Positions 11,674 through 22,617 of a stretch of 64,000 nucleotides of DNA are shown here, piece by piece. Position numbers and translations under genes: made by a program. The DNA lies in NCBI GenBank assembly GCA_037974665.1, contig CM075764.1:86546825-86610824 (forward strand). The letters are read 5' to 3'. Each line of letters starts with the position of its first letter. Position 1 is the stretch's first letter. This DNA is from Ehretia macrophylla. Its lineage: Eukaryota > Streptophyta > Magnoliopsida > Boraginales > Ehretiaceae. The notes beneath the pieces are model-generated. The model did not search any database, had not been told where the DNA came from, and worked only from the letters and a program-made list of their open reading frames with translations.

Positions 11674-14600
11674 TGTAATGCCCCGATCCTTTACGGAACT
11701 AGGACTCCTATTAATCATGCTATTCTCAACCCATATCCAAACCCGGACACAAAATTTAGGAAAAACGGACGGAGTCTCCCGTGTTTATAGGACTAATCAA
11801 AAACCTGCAAGCAGCAAGTATAACCACAATACAATACCCCAACTCCAATTGTCCCACTTTTCTAGTCCCAAGGCCATCCAAGCCTTAGACAAAAAAAAAC
11901 ATAACCACACGAGCATGCAATCAAAAGACAATTGTTTATCTTTAGCTATTACATGCCACTACTCTATCAAATCACATAAGTCCTTAATTTATTTTACAAT
12001 CCAACAAGCCATACCAAAAATACCTACAAGAACTCAAGGGTCTCAAAACAGAACATAAACACATCAAGTCCCATCTTCACAAACAGTTTCCAACCTCAGC
12101 AAGATAAGCAACCAACAACATGGCATACAAGATAGTTGTTCTAATTGCACCTGAAATATGTTAAAACGAGGAATGAGTAACCAAAGTTACTCAATGAGGG
12201 AAGTGATGCAGCATACCGATGAATGCTTTCATGAGATGCAACAGAGATAATAACATATACAACATAAAATAACAAAGCCAATTAGACAAGCATTTAACCA
12301 CGTATAAAAAGAATACGGTTCCACTTTTGTCTTCAATCACGAACCACGAACCAAGATCTTCAAGCAAGTGCCGGTAAACTCCTTATTCCTCCAAATGGGG
12401 TACTCCGGATGTAACCCAATCCTATGACCCATATCTCCCGAAGTAGGTCCATATGCCCCAACGAGGTAAACTACACCTCTGGGGTAGGGGAGTATGCCTC
12501 AGCGAGAAAGGGACTGGGAAACCATGGTAGCCGAGGGAGCACGACAAGCTCGATGCTGCCAGTGTTACTCGACACTACCTTGCCCGAAAAGGTTGCGCAA
12601 CCCCGAGTCATGATCACAAGAACCATGAACATCAATAATCACATATGAGGGATGACAAAGTAGGCCGCCCTCGCAATTAATCACAATTTAAGCTTTGACA
12701 CATGAAATAACCGAATAAACTCAAGCAAACACGAGAAATCATAAGACAGCTAATAAATATTGCATATAAACCTTATCCATTAAACTAAGTCATACAATCT
12801 AGAAGCACTAAAATAAGCTAAGGTGCACAAAAGAGATGAAGACTCCTTTACTTGCAATTAAGCCAAGCATGCAAGAAAATAACTCTAATTCACTTCAAAC
12901 TTTCTCGAATTAGCTCGAATATGTAGCCCTAGTGTTTTCATATAAGTTTAGCACTTTAGTAATTAACTATATCAATTCCAACTTAACTATAACTTAACTC
13001 AATAGAAGTTACTTATATAATCACTTATGTATATCATATTGCCACATAGCCCAAGTAATCATACAAATAACTCAAAATCATTTATTTAATCTTGCAAAGA
13101 ACATTTACTAAATTAACCTTTAACAAGTTAAACTTCATAACTAATTCAACTTCATTTATATCACAAGGGAATATTAAGTTGAGTATTCAATCAAAACGAC
13201 CACCTTTAATACTTAAACATAATTCAACTATAAACATGACCTAAGAATCATTTTCATGCATATTCATCCAAATACATTTTAGTAGCGTAGAATACTTAGC
13301 AGTTAACAACAAAAAGTTAACTTTAACTAGTTAGTTATTAAACCTTCTTTTCAATCAAAAGGACCAAACAATCAAGATAGTTAATGGAATAAACTCATAT
13401 ACATTTCATAGCTCATACACTACACAATATTATCTAATCTTCTATTTACAATCATTTCATAACTTCACTTGATTCAAGAATACTTCAAGTTCTTTAGAAA
13501 CATCACACAGCCTTGTAACCACATAGAAGCATTTACTAAGATATAAAGTTAAGCTAACTATAATTAACCAAACTATACTTAAAATATAATTCAAATGCTA
13601 ATTGTATAAGTGGATTCAACTAACACTAAAGTACTTTATCATGTAATATATGGTCTTATTTATGCTTAACTTCCAATTTCAACTAAATCATATTACTTCC
13701 AAGTTAGATTTGAAAATGTTAGATTGGTATATAACACGCTATCATATACATTATCTACTTAGTTAACATATAACTCATACAAGGGTGACAAAATAATCTC
13801 TTGACTAACAATGCAATTAGCTAACTATAACTAACCAAAATTACACTTAACATATAAACTAAATGTTCATCATACACGTAGCTCAATTTATTAACACATA
13901 AGAAGTTTCAACAAACTATATAGCAACGTACACAAGATATAGTCCTGTTCCAACAAAATAGTCAAGTCATTCAATTCATGAACTTTACCAATAGATTATA
14001 CAAGCTATACCAATGCAATTAAACACTTTAATAATCAACTACAAGTTAATTACTAGCTATAAAACCCTAACTTCAATATTTTCCCATTTGAATTGAATAA
14101 GCCGAAACTAGTTTTAGCTAAGGTTTAGTTAACTAAAGTATCTAGCTATTCTCTAACCCATTTATGGTACCTATTCGAAGCATTAAACTAATTCTAAAGA
14201 CTCTAATTGCATTAATTCTAAGGTGCGCATACGAGGGGTCGTGAAAATCAATGTTTTTGGAATTCGATAAATTTTAACGTGGGGTCATTTTATCCACCCA
14301 ACAACATATATCTAGCATTAGATTTAGGTTTGGAGCATTATTTCTTGGGTTTGCGTGAATAGTGCCCGTTAACTAACTTTAACCAAATGATCTTACAATT
14401 CAAGTATTTCTATCCCATTCAAAGCTTTATTCTAGGTTTATTTACTCCTAAATTGAGTCTAATTAACATTCAATCAACCATTAATGCGAGGTTACCCAAA
14501 AATCCCCAATTTCCATATGAAACCCTAACTTGAAATTTAAGATGGAGCAATCTAGCAATGAACCAAGTTATCCAATCACATAGACATGTTCTATATACAT

Positions 14601-15807
14601 ATTTGAGAGTAAAATAAGCATAGATAAGGATATATAGTACATTATTTAATCTCAAGAAGCAATAAGAGCATAAAACAAATAAGTTTAACAGTTTCAACAT
14701 CTCGGCAGTAGCTTAACTTTGGCTGCACAATTACCTAAGCAAATGATCTCCTATGAAACTTATTTTTACATGTATGGAAAGCTCTTCAAAAGTAGATAAC
14801 TGTAGAATCAAACGACACCTAATTTCGAGCTAAATTCATCAAGATATGACTAAAACAACTCAAGTATGCAAAACTATTTAGATTGACGTTGTTTTCTACT
14901 AAGTTTTAAAGATGGCAAGATCGATGGCCTAAAACGGTCGAATTAGCCTTTTTCACCAGAAATAAAACTTGTTCCAAATTGACTCATCTAGCTACTGTCC
15001 AAATTTAATTGAATTATGAGTTCGTGTACTATGGCAAATCAGTTCCGCAAGACAGGAGCGGTAATCTGTCCAAGAAAGCATTTCTACTATTTTGCTACGT
15101 TTTCACTAGTTCCTGTCTAGATTCACCCTATGTCTTGTTCTACTACTTACATTGATCACCTAAATCAACTACTACAACAATATTTAGCCTCTAGGAACAA
15201 TCAATCCATAGATACAACATTAGTTCATATAAACATGACATTAGCGCAAAAATAAACCATATCTTGCAACAACCAACTACTAACAAGAATATTAATTAAT
15301 AATCATGCAAATAACTTCAAATCAGATTTGTAAAAGTATCCCCTCACCTTATACGTGCTAGAAATGCGAGCTAATGAGCAAAAATATGAAGAAATTGGCT
15401 CGGGGTTGCTTATTTCTTCTCCTTTCTTCTTATTTCTTGTGTGTGTGTGTGTGATTTTTGTGTGCTTGTGTGTGTGGTAGTATTTTAGTATGTGTAAATA
15501 ATAAAAGACAAAAGGCCCAAATGACCAACATGCCCTTCAACTAAATGCTATTAACTAGTTTGTCATTTTAGTTTAATTCTAACTAATTTAGTTACTCTAT
15601 TGTTTATTAATACACTTATTTATTTACTACAATTTCTAAGTCACCTAAATGTTCGTGAATGCACATAAATACACGTTAAACGAAATAGATGCATGTAAAC
15701 CAAAAATATGACATTTTATGCAAACAAATATATGTAAATAATTAAAGTAGACATATAAATATATGCATATCAATAAAATAATTATATGCACTGGTCGGGG
15801 TGTTACA
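11674..15807 (-). mobile_element. 4.1-kb Gypsy-type solo LTR
   Basis: The unit starts TGTAATGCCCCGATCC and ends GGTCGGGGTGTTACA, flanked on both sides by AAGGG (11669-11673 and 15808-15812). Its first ~130 bp and an internal GC-richer patch (12340-12620) align with the LTRs at 22618 and 26946, so it belongs to a related family. It is placed on the minus strand because those LTRs are minus-oriented, as shown by their primer site. There is no coding region longer than background, and no second LTR or internal region is seen. At 4134 bp it is a very long solo LTR; a complete non-coding element is the alternative. Confidence 0.75.
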
Positions 15808-15812
15808 AAGGG

Positions 15813-17037
15813 TCCTTGAGGACAGTAGCAGTAATATTGCTCCATAATCATCATCATCATATTCTCATGCAGTTGAACATGAAGAGGAGAATGACTCCTT
15901 TGAAATATCTCATCATGACGAAGTTATTTTACTTCTTGAAAATACTGATAAGCAATAGATCAATGATCCTTGGTACCTTATGGAACGATATTTGAACATT
16001 TATATGTTTCCAGTACTTCATTATAAGTACATAGTTTATTTTGAGTCAATTCTCAAAGTCACTAATTCATGTGACATGTCAATTTAATTATTGGGATTAT
16101 GTGGAACGATATTTGAACATGTCAAAAAGAATAATAATGTTTTAGTCTATACTTATAGTAAGATTTATATTAAGAAAATTCTTTCTCCAAATGAATAGGG
16201 AATTAGTACTTTAAATGAAAGGGAAATTACCCTTGAGAAAAATACCTATCAATTTAATTATTGGGATTATGTGGAAGCATTTTTCAAAGTTTTCTTATAT
16301 GAAAATCCCCAACGAAAACATTCTTGGTTTATTAAATTTAACCCTGAAATTTTTTAGAACCACATGTATCCTGCTTGGATTCACCAATGATGGAAAAGCT
16401 TTGGACCCCCAGTCAAATTTCTCCCCGATCCTTATAAATGACTTTTTACAGAATGGTTGGCAATTTGTCCACATATAGGAAATGACCCTGATCTTTATAT
16501 TGAACGATCAAGATCTTTATTTTTCTTTATAGAATTTGGTATCCCATGGATATAGAAATGGATCCTTGTCGCGAAGATCAATAAAGAAAAAATATTTTGT
16601 CTAAAAAGAAAATTTCTTTCTAAATTTTGGCCTAAACTCTTGAAAAATGATCCAGAGACAAAGAAACCCTATGGTCAATCAACGTTCCATGAGATTGTTA
16701 ATACGATAGCACTCTATCAGGAGCAAATGGAAGAAACAAAGAAGAAAACTCAAGAAAATGAATCTTATTTTTCCTATATTTTAAGAAAAATTCAAATGAG
16801 GAGACAAATAAGTTCTCATGAAGAAGTGATGGCTTCCTATCTCGATGAAGTAAAAGAAGATTTCCTCAAACATTTCAAACAGGTTGTTGATAATGACTTG
16901 CCTATGGATATTTGGCAGGAGAGTCGCAAGATCCGAATGAGGACATTCCATCCTCTCAAGATGTGCTAGCAGAAGATCTATTCGATAGCTTGGAGGATGA
17001 ATTAAGTAGCAAAGCGAAAGGAAAAGAAAAAGTTTAG
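15813..17037 (+). pseudogene. Caulimovirid ORF2, main part
   Basis: This continues the ORF interrupted at 11673. It begins with a Ser-rich and acidic stretch (about 15815-15960). From about 16250 comes an aromatic-rich domain with 'NYWDYVEAFF' and, further on, 'FFIEFGIPWI'. From about 16640 to 16960 it becomes a charged, probably coiled-coil region, and it ends in a Lys-rich tail with TAG at about 17035. Stops in the aromatic domain and the one-frame offset across the LTR show it is dead. A duplicated patch disturbs 16079-16120. I do not know a function; its position between RNase H and the leader is as in two-ORF endogenous caulimovirids. Confidence 0.6.
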
Positions 17038-17287
17038 AGACATCCAATAATGCCTTTGGACGCATGTGCAAAAGCCGGAATTCACGGGAAAACAAATACT
17101 GTTTTTTGACAAAAGCTGTCTATCGACAATTGGTGGAATTTCACTTTTCTGCTTTTTAGGACAATGTCCTATTTACTTTTATAAAGTTTTTGTCTTATAG
17201 ATACGTGATGTATAGGGACCCTGGATTTCAAAGGTTTCAAATCCGGATTGAGTTGTTTTTAATTTTGCTTTGAGTTCCGCCTAGCTG

Positions 17288-17294
17288 TATAAAT
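17288..17294 (+). promoter_or_regulatory. Viral TATA box
   Basis: TATAAAT lies about 450 bp upstream of the primer-binding site. Confidence 0.6.
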
Positions 17295-17740
17295 TCAGGG
17301 CTTTAGGACTTCATTAGGCAGAGCTCTAGAGAGCAGCCTACGACTTTCTTTCAATTTTTATATTTTGTAAACACTTGTATATTTTTGGAATCAATCAGAA
17401 GAAACTATTTTCTTCAGGTATACACTTTTTATTTCTCAGTTTTGTTTATTTTATTTTCTTTCTTCATTGTCGCCTAATATGGCAGGCTAATTGCCACTCT
17501 GTCTATAACCGCCATGGATCTCTAGACATGTCACTCTAATATTATGAGATAGACGCAGATATGGTAGGTTTGTTGTGGTAGGATAGATAACTCAAGGTTG
17601 TTACTTTGTCGCCATAGTCGCACCTTGGCCCTTGTCATGTTTGTGGGCTATTTGTGTTGACCCGGTTGATCGATTAGCCAGAGTGAATCTTGTTCGTCAA
17701 TCCATTGACTACCCTTCCTTATTATACGTGGGCCTCTTTT

Positions 17741-17752
17741 TGGTATCAGAGC
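17741..17752 (+). promoter_or_regulatory. tRNA-Met primer-binding site of the viral copy
   Basis: TGGTATCAGAGC is complementary to the 3' end of plant initiator tRNA-Met, the primer used by caulimovirids. It lies about 70 bp before the ORF1 start, where the family places it. Confidence 0.85.
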
Positions 17753-17822
17753 CATGGAGCCTCTTTCGAGGTCATTTAGAGTAAACATGGTTGGAAGTAG
17801 ACAGTAATGACATTCTATTATC

Positions 17823-18012
17823 ATGCTTTCTACATTTAGAAAGAAAAAATATGTGAAAAATGCTAGGAATGAAGAATATAATCTTCCTAAAGAACTTGAT
17901 TTATTAAACAAATGGACAACTCCTTATGTGCAACCCAATACTATTTACCAATATGGTATGTTCGAAAATCTAGGTCTTAAGCATGTTATTAAGACTGTTG
18001 AACAATCACCTA
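17823..18012 (+). pseudogene. Caulimovirid ORF1 N-terminus
   Basis: The first ATG after the primer site opens about 63 codons with a basic start (FRKKKYVKNARNEEY) and 'LLNKWTTPYVQPNTIYQY'. By position it is the start of the large ORF1, ahead of the movement-protein domain. The frame ends at the breakpoint near 18012, where sequence switches to the opposite strand. The movement-protein core itself is not found anywhere in the window. Confidence 0.55.
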
Positions 18013-18560
18013 ATCCATTTTAACACTTTATTAAGTGGCTTATAATTAATAACTAATCTAGGAACACCTCGTTCTTGTTCTGCATGTTTATTAACATAAA
18101 AGGCAGTACAACTCCATGGGGAGTAGGATTTTCTAATAAGACATTTACTTAGGAGATTAGCCACTTCTTTTTTATACAAATCAAGATATTCCTAATTCAT
18201 TTGACAAGGCCGAGCCTTGGTAGGAATAGCTTGTTCATTAAAACCTGTATCATAAGGCAAAGAAACAATATACTTCTTTCTATCCAAAAAAGCACTAGGA
18301 TGGTCATTACAAATATGTAAAGAGAATTCAAAACCTAAATGTTTAATTTTATCCTGTAATTTAGGATTTTCTAACATTTTATCAATATTTCCAAGAGTAA
18401 TTTCTTGTTTTAAAAAATTCAATTGGGATTTTTTAGCCTGAATAAGATTGGCTATCTGACCTAGAATTTTTTCTCTAGGTTCTGTAATAAAACGAAATAT
18501 CACAGGTTCTTTATTATAAGTACATGTAATCCCATGATTATCTATACCTAAGATAGGCAT
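18013..18560 (-). pseudogene. Caulimovirid protease-RT linker and RT finger region
   Basis: On the minus strand a 122-codon open stretch (18560-18192) ends in 'IPTKARPCQMN', the usual entry to caulimovirid RT. After a stop it continues as 'SPWSCTAFYVNKH' and 'RLVINYKPLNK', then is lost at the breakpoint. The palm and YIDD box are absent here and present only on the plus strand at 8630-8900. Confidence 0.8.
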
Positions 18561-18662
18561 AATTTATTTAATAAAAAGAGTCCCTAAAATTATAGGACAT
18601 GTCATGTTTTCAATTAAAAGAAAACTAGTAGAAATGCAAACTTTTTCATAACATATAAATGC

Positions 18663-18851
18663 CTAGGGTAATTTATATTTAACCCTTAATTTTTCTCCTG
18701 ACGCAGAAGAGATGGAATGAGCAGTTTTCTCAAAATACTGAGTAGGAATCAATCCTTCCTGGATGCAATTAAGATCAGTACCTGAATTAATCAAAGCGAT
18801 CATATCCTTGATCATGTGATTAGGATGAATAAGTAAATTAATTTTTACCAA
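18663..18851 (-). pseudogene. Caulimovirid aspartic protease, active site lost
   Basis: The retropepsin-like domain is recognised from 'ALINSGTDLNC' followed by 'GLIPTQYFEKT'. In this family the active site is D-[ST]-G; here the catalytic position (codon at 18788-18786) is Asn, so the protease would be inactive. Stops lie on both sides. Confidence 0.75.
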
Positions 18852-19255
18852 TCATTTTTGAGTTGTACTAACCTTCAGTATATTAAGAAGATTAAGATCT
18901 ACCATAACATCTGGTAAAGTATTTGAAGAGCTTGGTTCATGATGTACGAACATATCAATTTGTTCTTTAATCAATTGATTTTCTCCTCTTAGATCATTGA
19001 TCTGACTTTGGAGTTTATTAACTTCTTGTTTCAATTCTAAGTGAGTAATAGGAGTATTTTTTCCCTTTTTTTATCACTTAATTGGTTAATAACCTCTTTT
19101 ATATTATACCCTTGTTTTGAGGCAAAAACCTTATCTATGGGTTTTTCAATAGAATTTTCCTTAGAATAATGTTCTAAGATTTTTGATTTCAAAGAATCAT
19201 CTTTAATTTCTTCTAGCAATTTAAGAATATCAAGCCATTTATCAACAGTAATCAT
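18852..19255 (-). pseudogene. Caulimovirid coiled-coil spacer between CP and protease
   Basis: Two short open stretches (19255-19037 and 19034-18852) encode charged helical sequence, including 'MKQEVNKLQSQINDLRGENQ', a clear heptad pattern. They lie in order between coat protein and protease. Function is not known; a multimerisation role is inference. Confidence 0.5.
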
Positions 19256-19429
19256 ATTAACCTATAAATCATCAAATTGAGAAATAATTTTGTAATATCC
19301 TTCATCAATATTATTGACTTGGCAAGCACATTTAGGGGACTCATTTTCTGAAGAAAGATTATTAACTTCATCAGAAGATTCTTCTTTATTAGAGCTAGAT
19401 GAACTTCCACTGTCAGTGAATAATTTAGC

Positions 19430-20513
19430 TAATTGTTCTTTAGTGTGATCATCAAGATCTAAAACATTAATCCTTTTGTGGCATTGCCGACACTTATTAG
19501 CATAATGACCCTTTTTACCATATCTAAAACACGTGGGAATAGGCTTAGGCTTAAGGGTATATACCTTTTTCTAATTTCTCTTTTTTTTTTCTTCTGGCTT
19601 TATGCTTGTATTTAGGAGATGTGTAATATTCTTTAGGCTTTTTAGGCCTTCTAGACTTATCAAGTCTACTTGTAGATAGAATTTCCATCACAAACTGTTC
19701 ACGGAATTGACCTAATTGTTGTCTTTCAGTAAGACCTTGTTTTTTGATTTGATAATTCAATTTTATCTGATTACATAGATCTAATCCTTCTTTGACACAT
19801 ACGCCAATTAATTCACCATAAGTATACATATTATAAACAATATTATTGTTTGTATCTTTAATTAAAGATTTTTTGATTCGTTCTGCGAATGAAGTAGGTA
19901 AGCCATCAATAAATTGGGCTTTCCATTGATTGTCATTAGCCTCAGGGAGTTCTAAGACTCTAGTTAAGAAAACATCTTTATACCATCTAAAAGGTGTTAG
20001 AGTAGGACAATGTAAATTACGTAATAAAGTCCTAGTCCTATCATAGCTTGTAGAAAATTGACTATAAAAATGTTCAAGTATAGTAGCACACATAGTATAG
20101 ACCGCATTAGACACTTCTACACCATTTTCCATTCTGGTAACTTGTGCTATTTCTTGTCTCATTTCACTAGTGACACAATTATCAAACCAGCTTTTTAATT
20201 GACCAGAAAATCCAGATAATATAATATCACATATAATTGGTTCCTGATTACTAGCTTGTTTACAAATTTGAGCATACATAAGCATACGTTCAACAATTTT
20301 CTTAATTTTTTTATCAGACATACCATCTATATTCCATTCATAAATGGTTCTATGGTCAAAACTAGCATTTTTGCTAAAATTAGTAGCATCTTCCTTAATT
20401 AAAAGATCTTGAGGAGTTGGTCGAGAATAATAGAAACGATTATTCTTAGGTTTACTAGCAAATTTACTAGAATATCCTTTTTCTATTTTATTTACTTCTT
20501 CTGAAATATTCAT
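19430..20513 (-). pseudogene. Caulimovirid coat protein with zinc knuckle
   Basis: The longest viral ORF left (20513-19551, 320 codons) begins at ATG 20513 and contains 'YYSRPTPQDLL', 'IYEWNIDGMSD' and 'LKSWFDN', typical of caulimovirid capsid regions, followed by a basic tail (KHKARRKKKEK). After a break the frame continues into a CCHC-like knuckle at 19531-19490. It reads CFRYGKKGHYANKC, so the second Cys is Tyr. An acidic Ser-rich tail follows to about 19320. The knuckle normally packages the pregenomic RNA. Confidence 0.8.
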
Positions 20514-21185
20514 TATTGACTCAATATTTTAAGGAATAGATTCATCTTCTGATTTCGAATTATCAGACTCTGTATCAGTAGATCTATTAGATCCTAAATC
20601 AGATAATAATCCAATATGCAAATGAACCAAATTTTTATTAATCAAATCGTGTAATTTGGTTTCAGGATCTAATTTAAATCCTTCTACCTTTGGAGTAGTC
20701 TAAAAACCTGTTTTAACAAGTTGAGGAAAAGATGTCTCACCAATTTTTATTTTCCCTTTATCCTAGGGTGCTTTAATCTTAGGCTTTTGTTTTAAGTAAT
20801 CAAAAATTTGATTAACCTTCTTATCAAGAATCAATAATTGTTCTCCTACAATTTGTAAGGTACAATTAGCGTAATTCCCTTGCTAAACTATGGAATTAAG
20901 GTGTTTTATCATGACAGTAGCATTCCCATCTTCAAATAATTTAAGAAAAGTTTTAGATTCAATTTGAAAATCATCTTTTCCTATAACAAGTGGTTTAGTA
21001 GGAGGGAAAATAGGTTTTTTCTTTTTTCCTTGGACATCAGTCCATTCTCTTTCTATGGTATTGATAGCCAAAGAAACATAATGGTCAATAAACCATGGAA
21101 CAAATTTATATATTTTTTGTTATTTTCTTAAAAATTCATAATATTGATCTTTAATACTCTGCCATTGGGCTTTATCAAAAGTTGA
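20514..21185 (-). pseudogene. Caulimovirid ORF1 segment before the coat protein
   Basis: Fragments readable on the minus strand include 'FVPWFIDHYVSLAINTIERE' and a Lys/Pro-rich part at 21071-20883. They sit where ORF1 runs from the movement protein to the coat protein. Several stops are present (near 21120, 20883, 20760, 20700, 20530). The movement-protein core would lie further upstream, but the sequence turns into Copia gag. Confidence 0.6.
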
Positions 21186-22617
21186 AGAAATCCATTCTCA
21201 TGTTCTCAGGATGATTAATCTGATTGCTTAACTTGAGATGTTTGAATTTGACATGGACTGTAAGTTACACATGTATCTTATTTTGCAGTCCCTCCCGCCT
21301 TCCATCAATCAGTTCATTGTGAATTTTCAAATGAACAAACTCTCTACTTCTTTGCCTGAGCTAGCCAATATGTTGACCAATGCGCAGTCACAATTTAAGG
21401 GAAAGGGAAAAGAGACTGTCCTCATTGCTACCTCTTCTTCTGGGTCTAAACCCAAGAATAGAATAAAGAGGAAGAACAACAACAAGAAGAAGGACATTGC
21501 TCCTAACTCCACTGGAGGTATAAAGAAGAGAGCTATCCTGGAAGGGCAGTGTTTCCACTGCAAGGTTGATGGCCACTGGAAAAGGAATTGTCCCTTGTAC
21601 CTTCAAGAGTTGAAAGATAAACAGGTTGCTGCCACTGCACAAGGTACAATTTCTCACGAATCTGTGAATGAGCCTAATTTTTCAATTAGTGTAGCTTATA
21701 CATCTTGGATTTTAGATTATGGAACTACAACTCATGTTTGTATGTCCTTACAGAGTCTAAATGACAAGATAGCGCTTCGGAAACATGAGATTGTGTTGAA
21801 GGTCGGTAATGGAGCAAGTGTTGCAGCCATAGGCAAAGGAAAATTTGATGTTTGTCTACCTACTGGTCATGTTTTATTTCTATTCCTAAACTTGTTTGTG
21901 AAAATTTTGAATTTTCGTTTGTGAACAAAAGTTGTAATATTTATTCTGGCAATAAATATATCGGCTCAGCTACTTTGTTGAATGGACTTTGCCATTTAGA
22001 TCTGAATGAATGTATGCATGTCACATCAACTTTCACTTCAAAAGAAAACCAATCTAAAGATATTGAGAATAATGTGAAACAATTATGGCATTTAAGACTC
22101 AGTCATATTAACGAGAAACGATTAACATGGATGGCTCGAAATGAACTTATTGATTCATTGAGATCTGAACCCGGCCCTACATGTGAGTCTTGTATTCTCA
22201 GGAAAATGACCAAGTCACCTTTTGTTGGAAAAGGATCAAGGGCCACTGAACTGTTAGCATTAATACATAATGATGTATGCGGACCCTTTAAAGAAATGGC
22301 TCGTTGTGGTTATATCTACTTTATAACCTTTACCAATGATTATTCTCGGTATGGCTATGTGTACTTAATAAAGTACAAATCTGAGGCTTTTGATAAATTC
22401 AAGGAATTTAAAGTTGAAGTAGAAAACCAAACAGGAAAAAGAATTAAAACTTTACGATCTGATCGTAGAGGAGAATACTTAAGTAGCGAGTTTCTTGAAT
22501 ATCTCAGACAAGCTAGAATAACTTCACAGACCATTCCACCTGCTACACTACAATTAAATGGAGTGTCTGAACTAAGAATAGTACATTGATGGATATGGTA
22601 CAATCTATGATCAGTTA
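21186..22617 (+). pseudogene. Copia element, 5'-truncated gag-protease-integrase
   Basis: The remnant starts inside gag (about 21180; 5' LTR and gag start are missing). It has a CCHC knuckle CFHCKVDGHWKRNC at about 21548, a protease motif degraded to 'LDYGTTTHVC', a frameshift near 21870, the pre-integrase 'LWHLRLSH' segment near 22085 and an integrase core with 'DVCGPF' and 'LRSDRRGEYL'. A premature stop and a further frameshift lie near 22587. At 22617 it is split by a non-coding LTR element, and the same frame resumes at 29719. Confidence 0.85.

Larger units (their letters stand above)
17038..17822 (+). promoter_or_regulatory. Caulimovirid intergenic region with promoter and leader
   Basis: About 780 bp between the end of ORF2 and the start of ORF1. 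It holds a TATA box (TATAAAT at 17288-17294), a presumed transcript start about 30 bp downstream, a CT/T-rich leader and the minus-strand primer site at 17741-17752. This is the expected content of the viral long intergenic region. Promoter activity is inferred. Confidence 0.65.
8463..18012 (+). mobile_element. Endogenous caulimovirid, plus-oriented block
   Basis: This is an integrated plant pararetrovirus segment. Viral order along the plus strand is: RT from just after its finger region, RNase H, end of ORF1, ORF2, long intergenic region with TATA box and tRNA-Met primer site, and the N-terminus of ORF1. Two later LTR insertions (9054-11030 and 11674-15807) split it. Several stops and frameshifts make every frame non-functional. 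The gene order (one large ORF1 with CP, protease, RT and RNase H, then a second ORF) resembles petuvirus/florendovirus-type members; the genus is not assigned. The block continues into an oppositely oriented block at about 18012. Confidence 0.85.
18013..21185 (-). mobile_element. Endogenous caulimovirid, minus-oriented block
   Basis: Reading the minus strand from 21185 to 18013, the order is: region after the movement protein, coat protein with zinc knuckle, a coiled-coil section, aspartic protease, and RT up to its finger region. The block carries the part of ORF1 missing from the plus block except the movement-protein core. It ends in RT at almost the point where the plus block begins (about 8463). 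It abuts a truncated Copia element at about 21180-21195. Confidence 0.85.
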
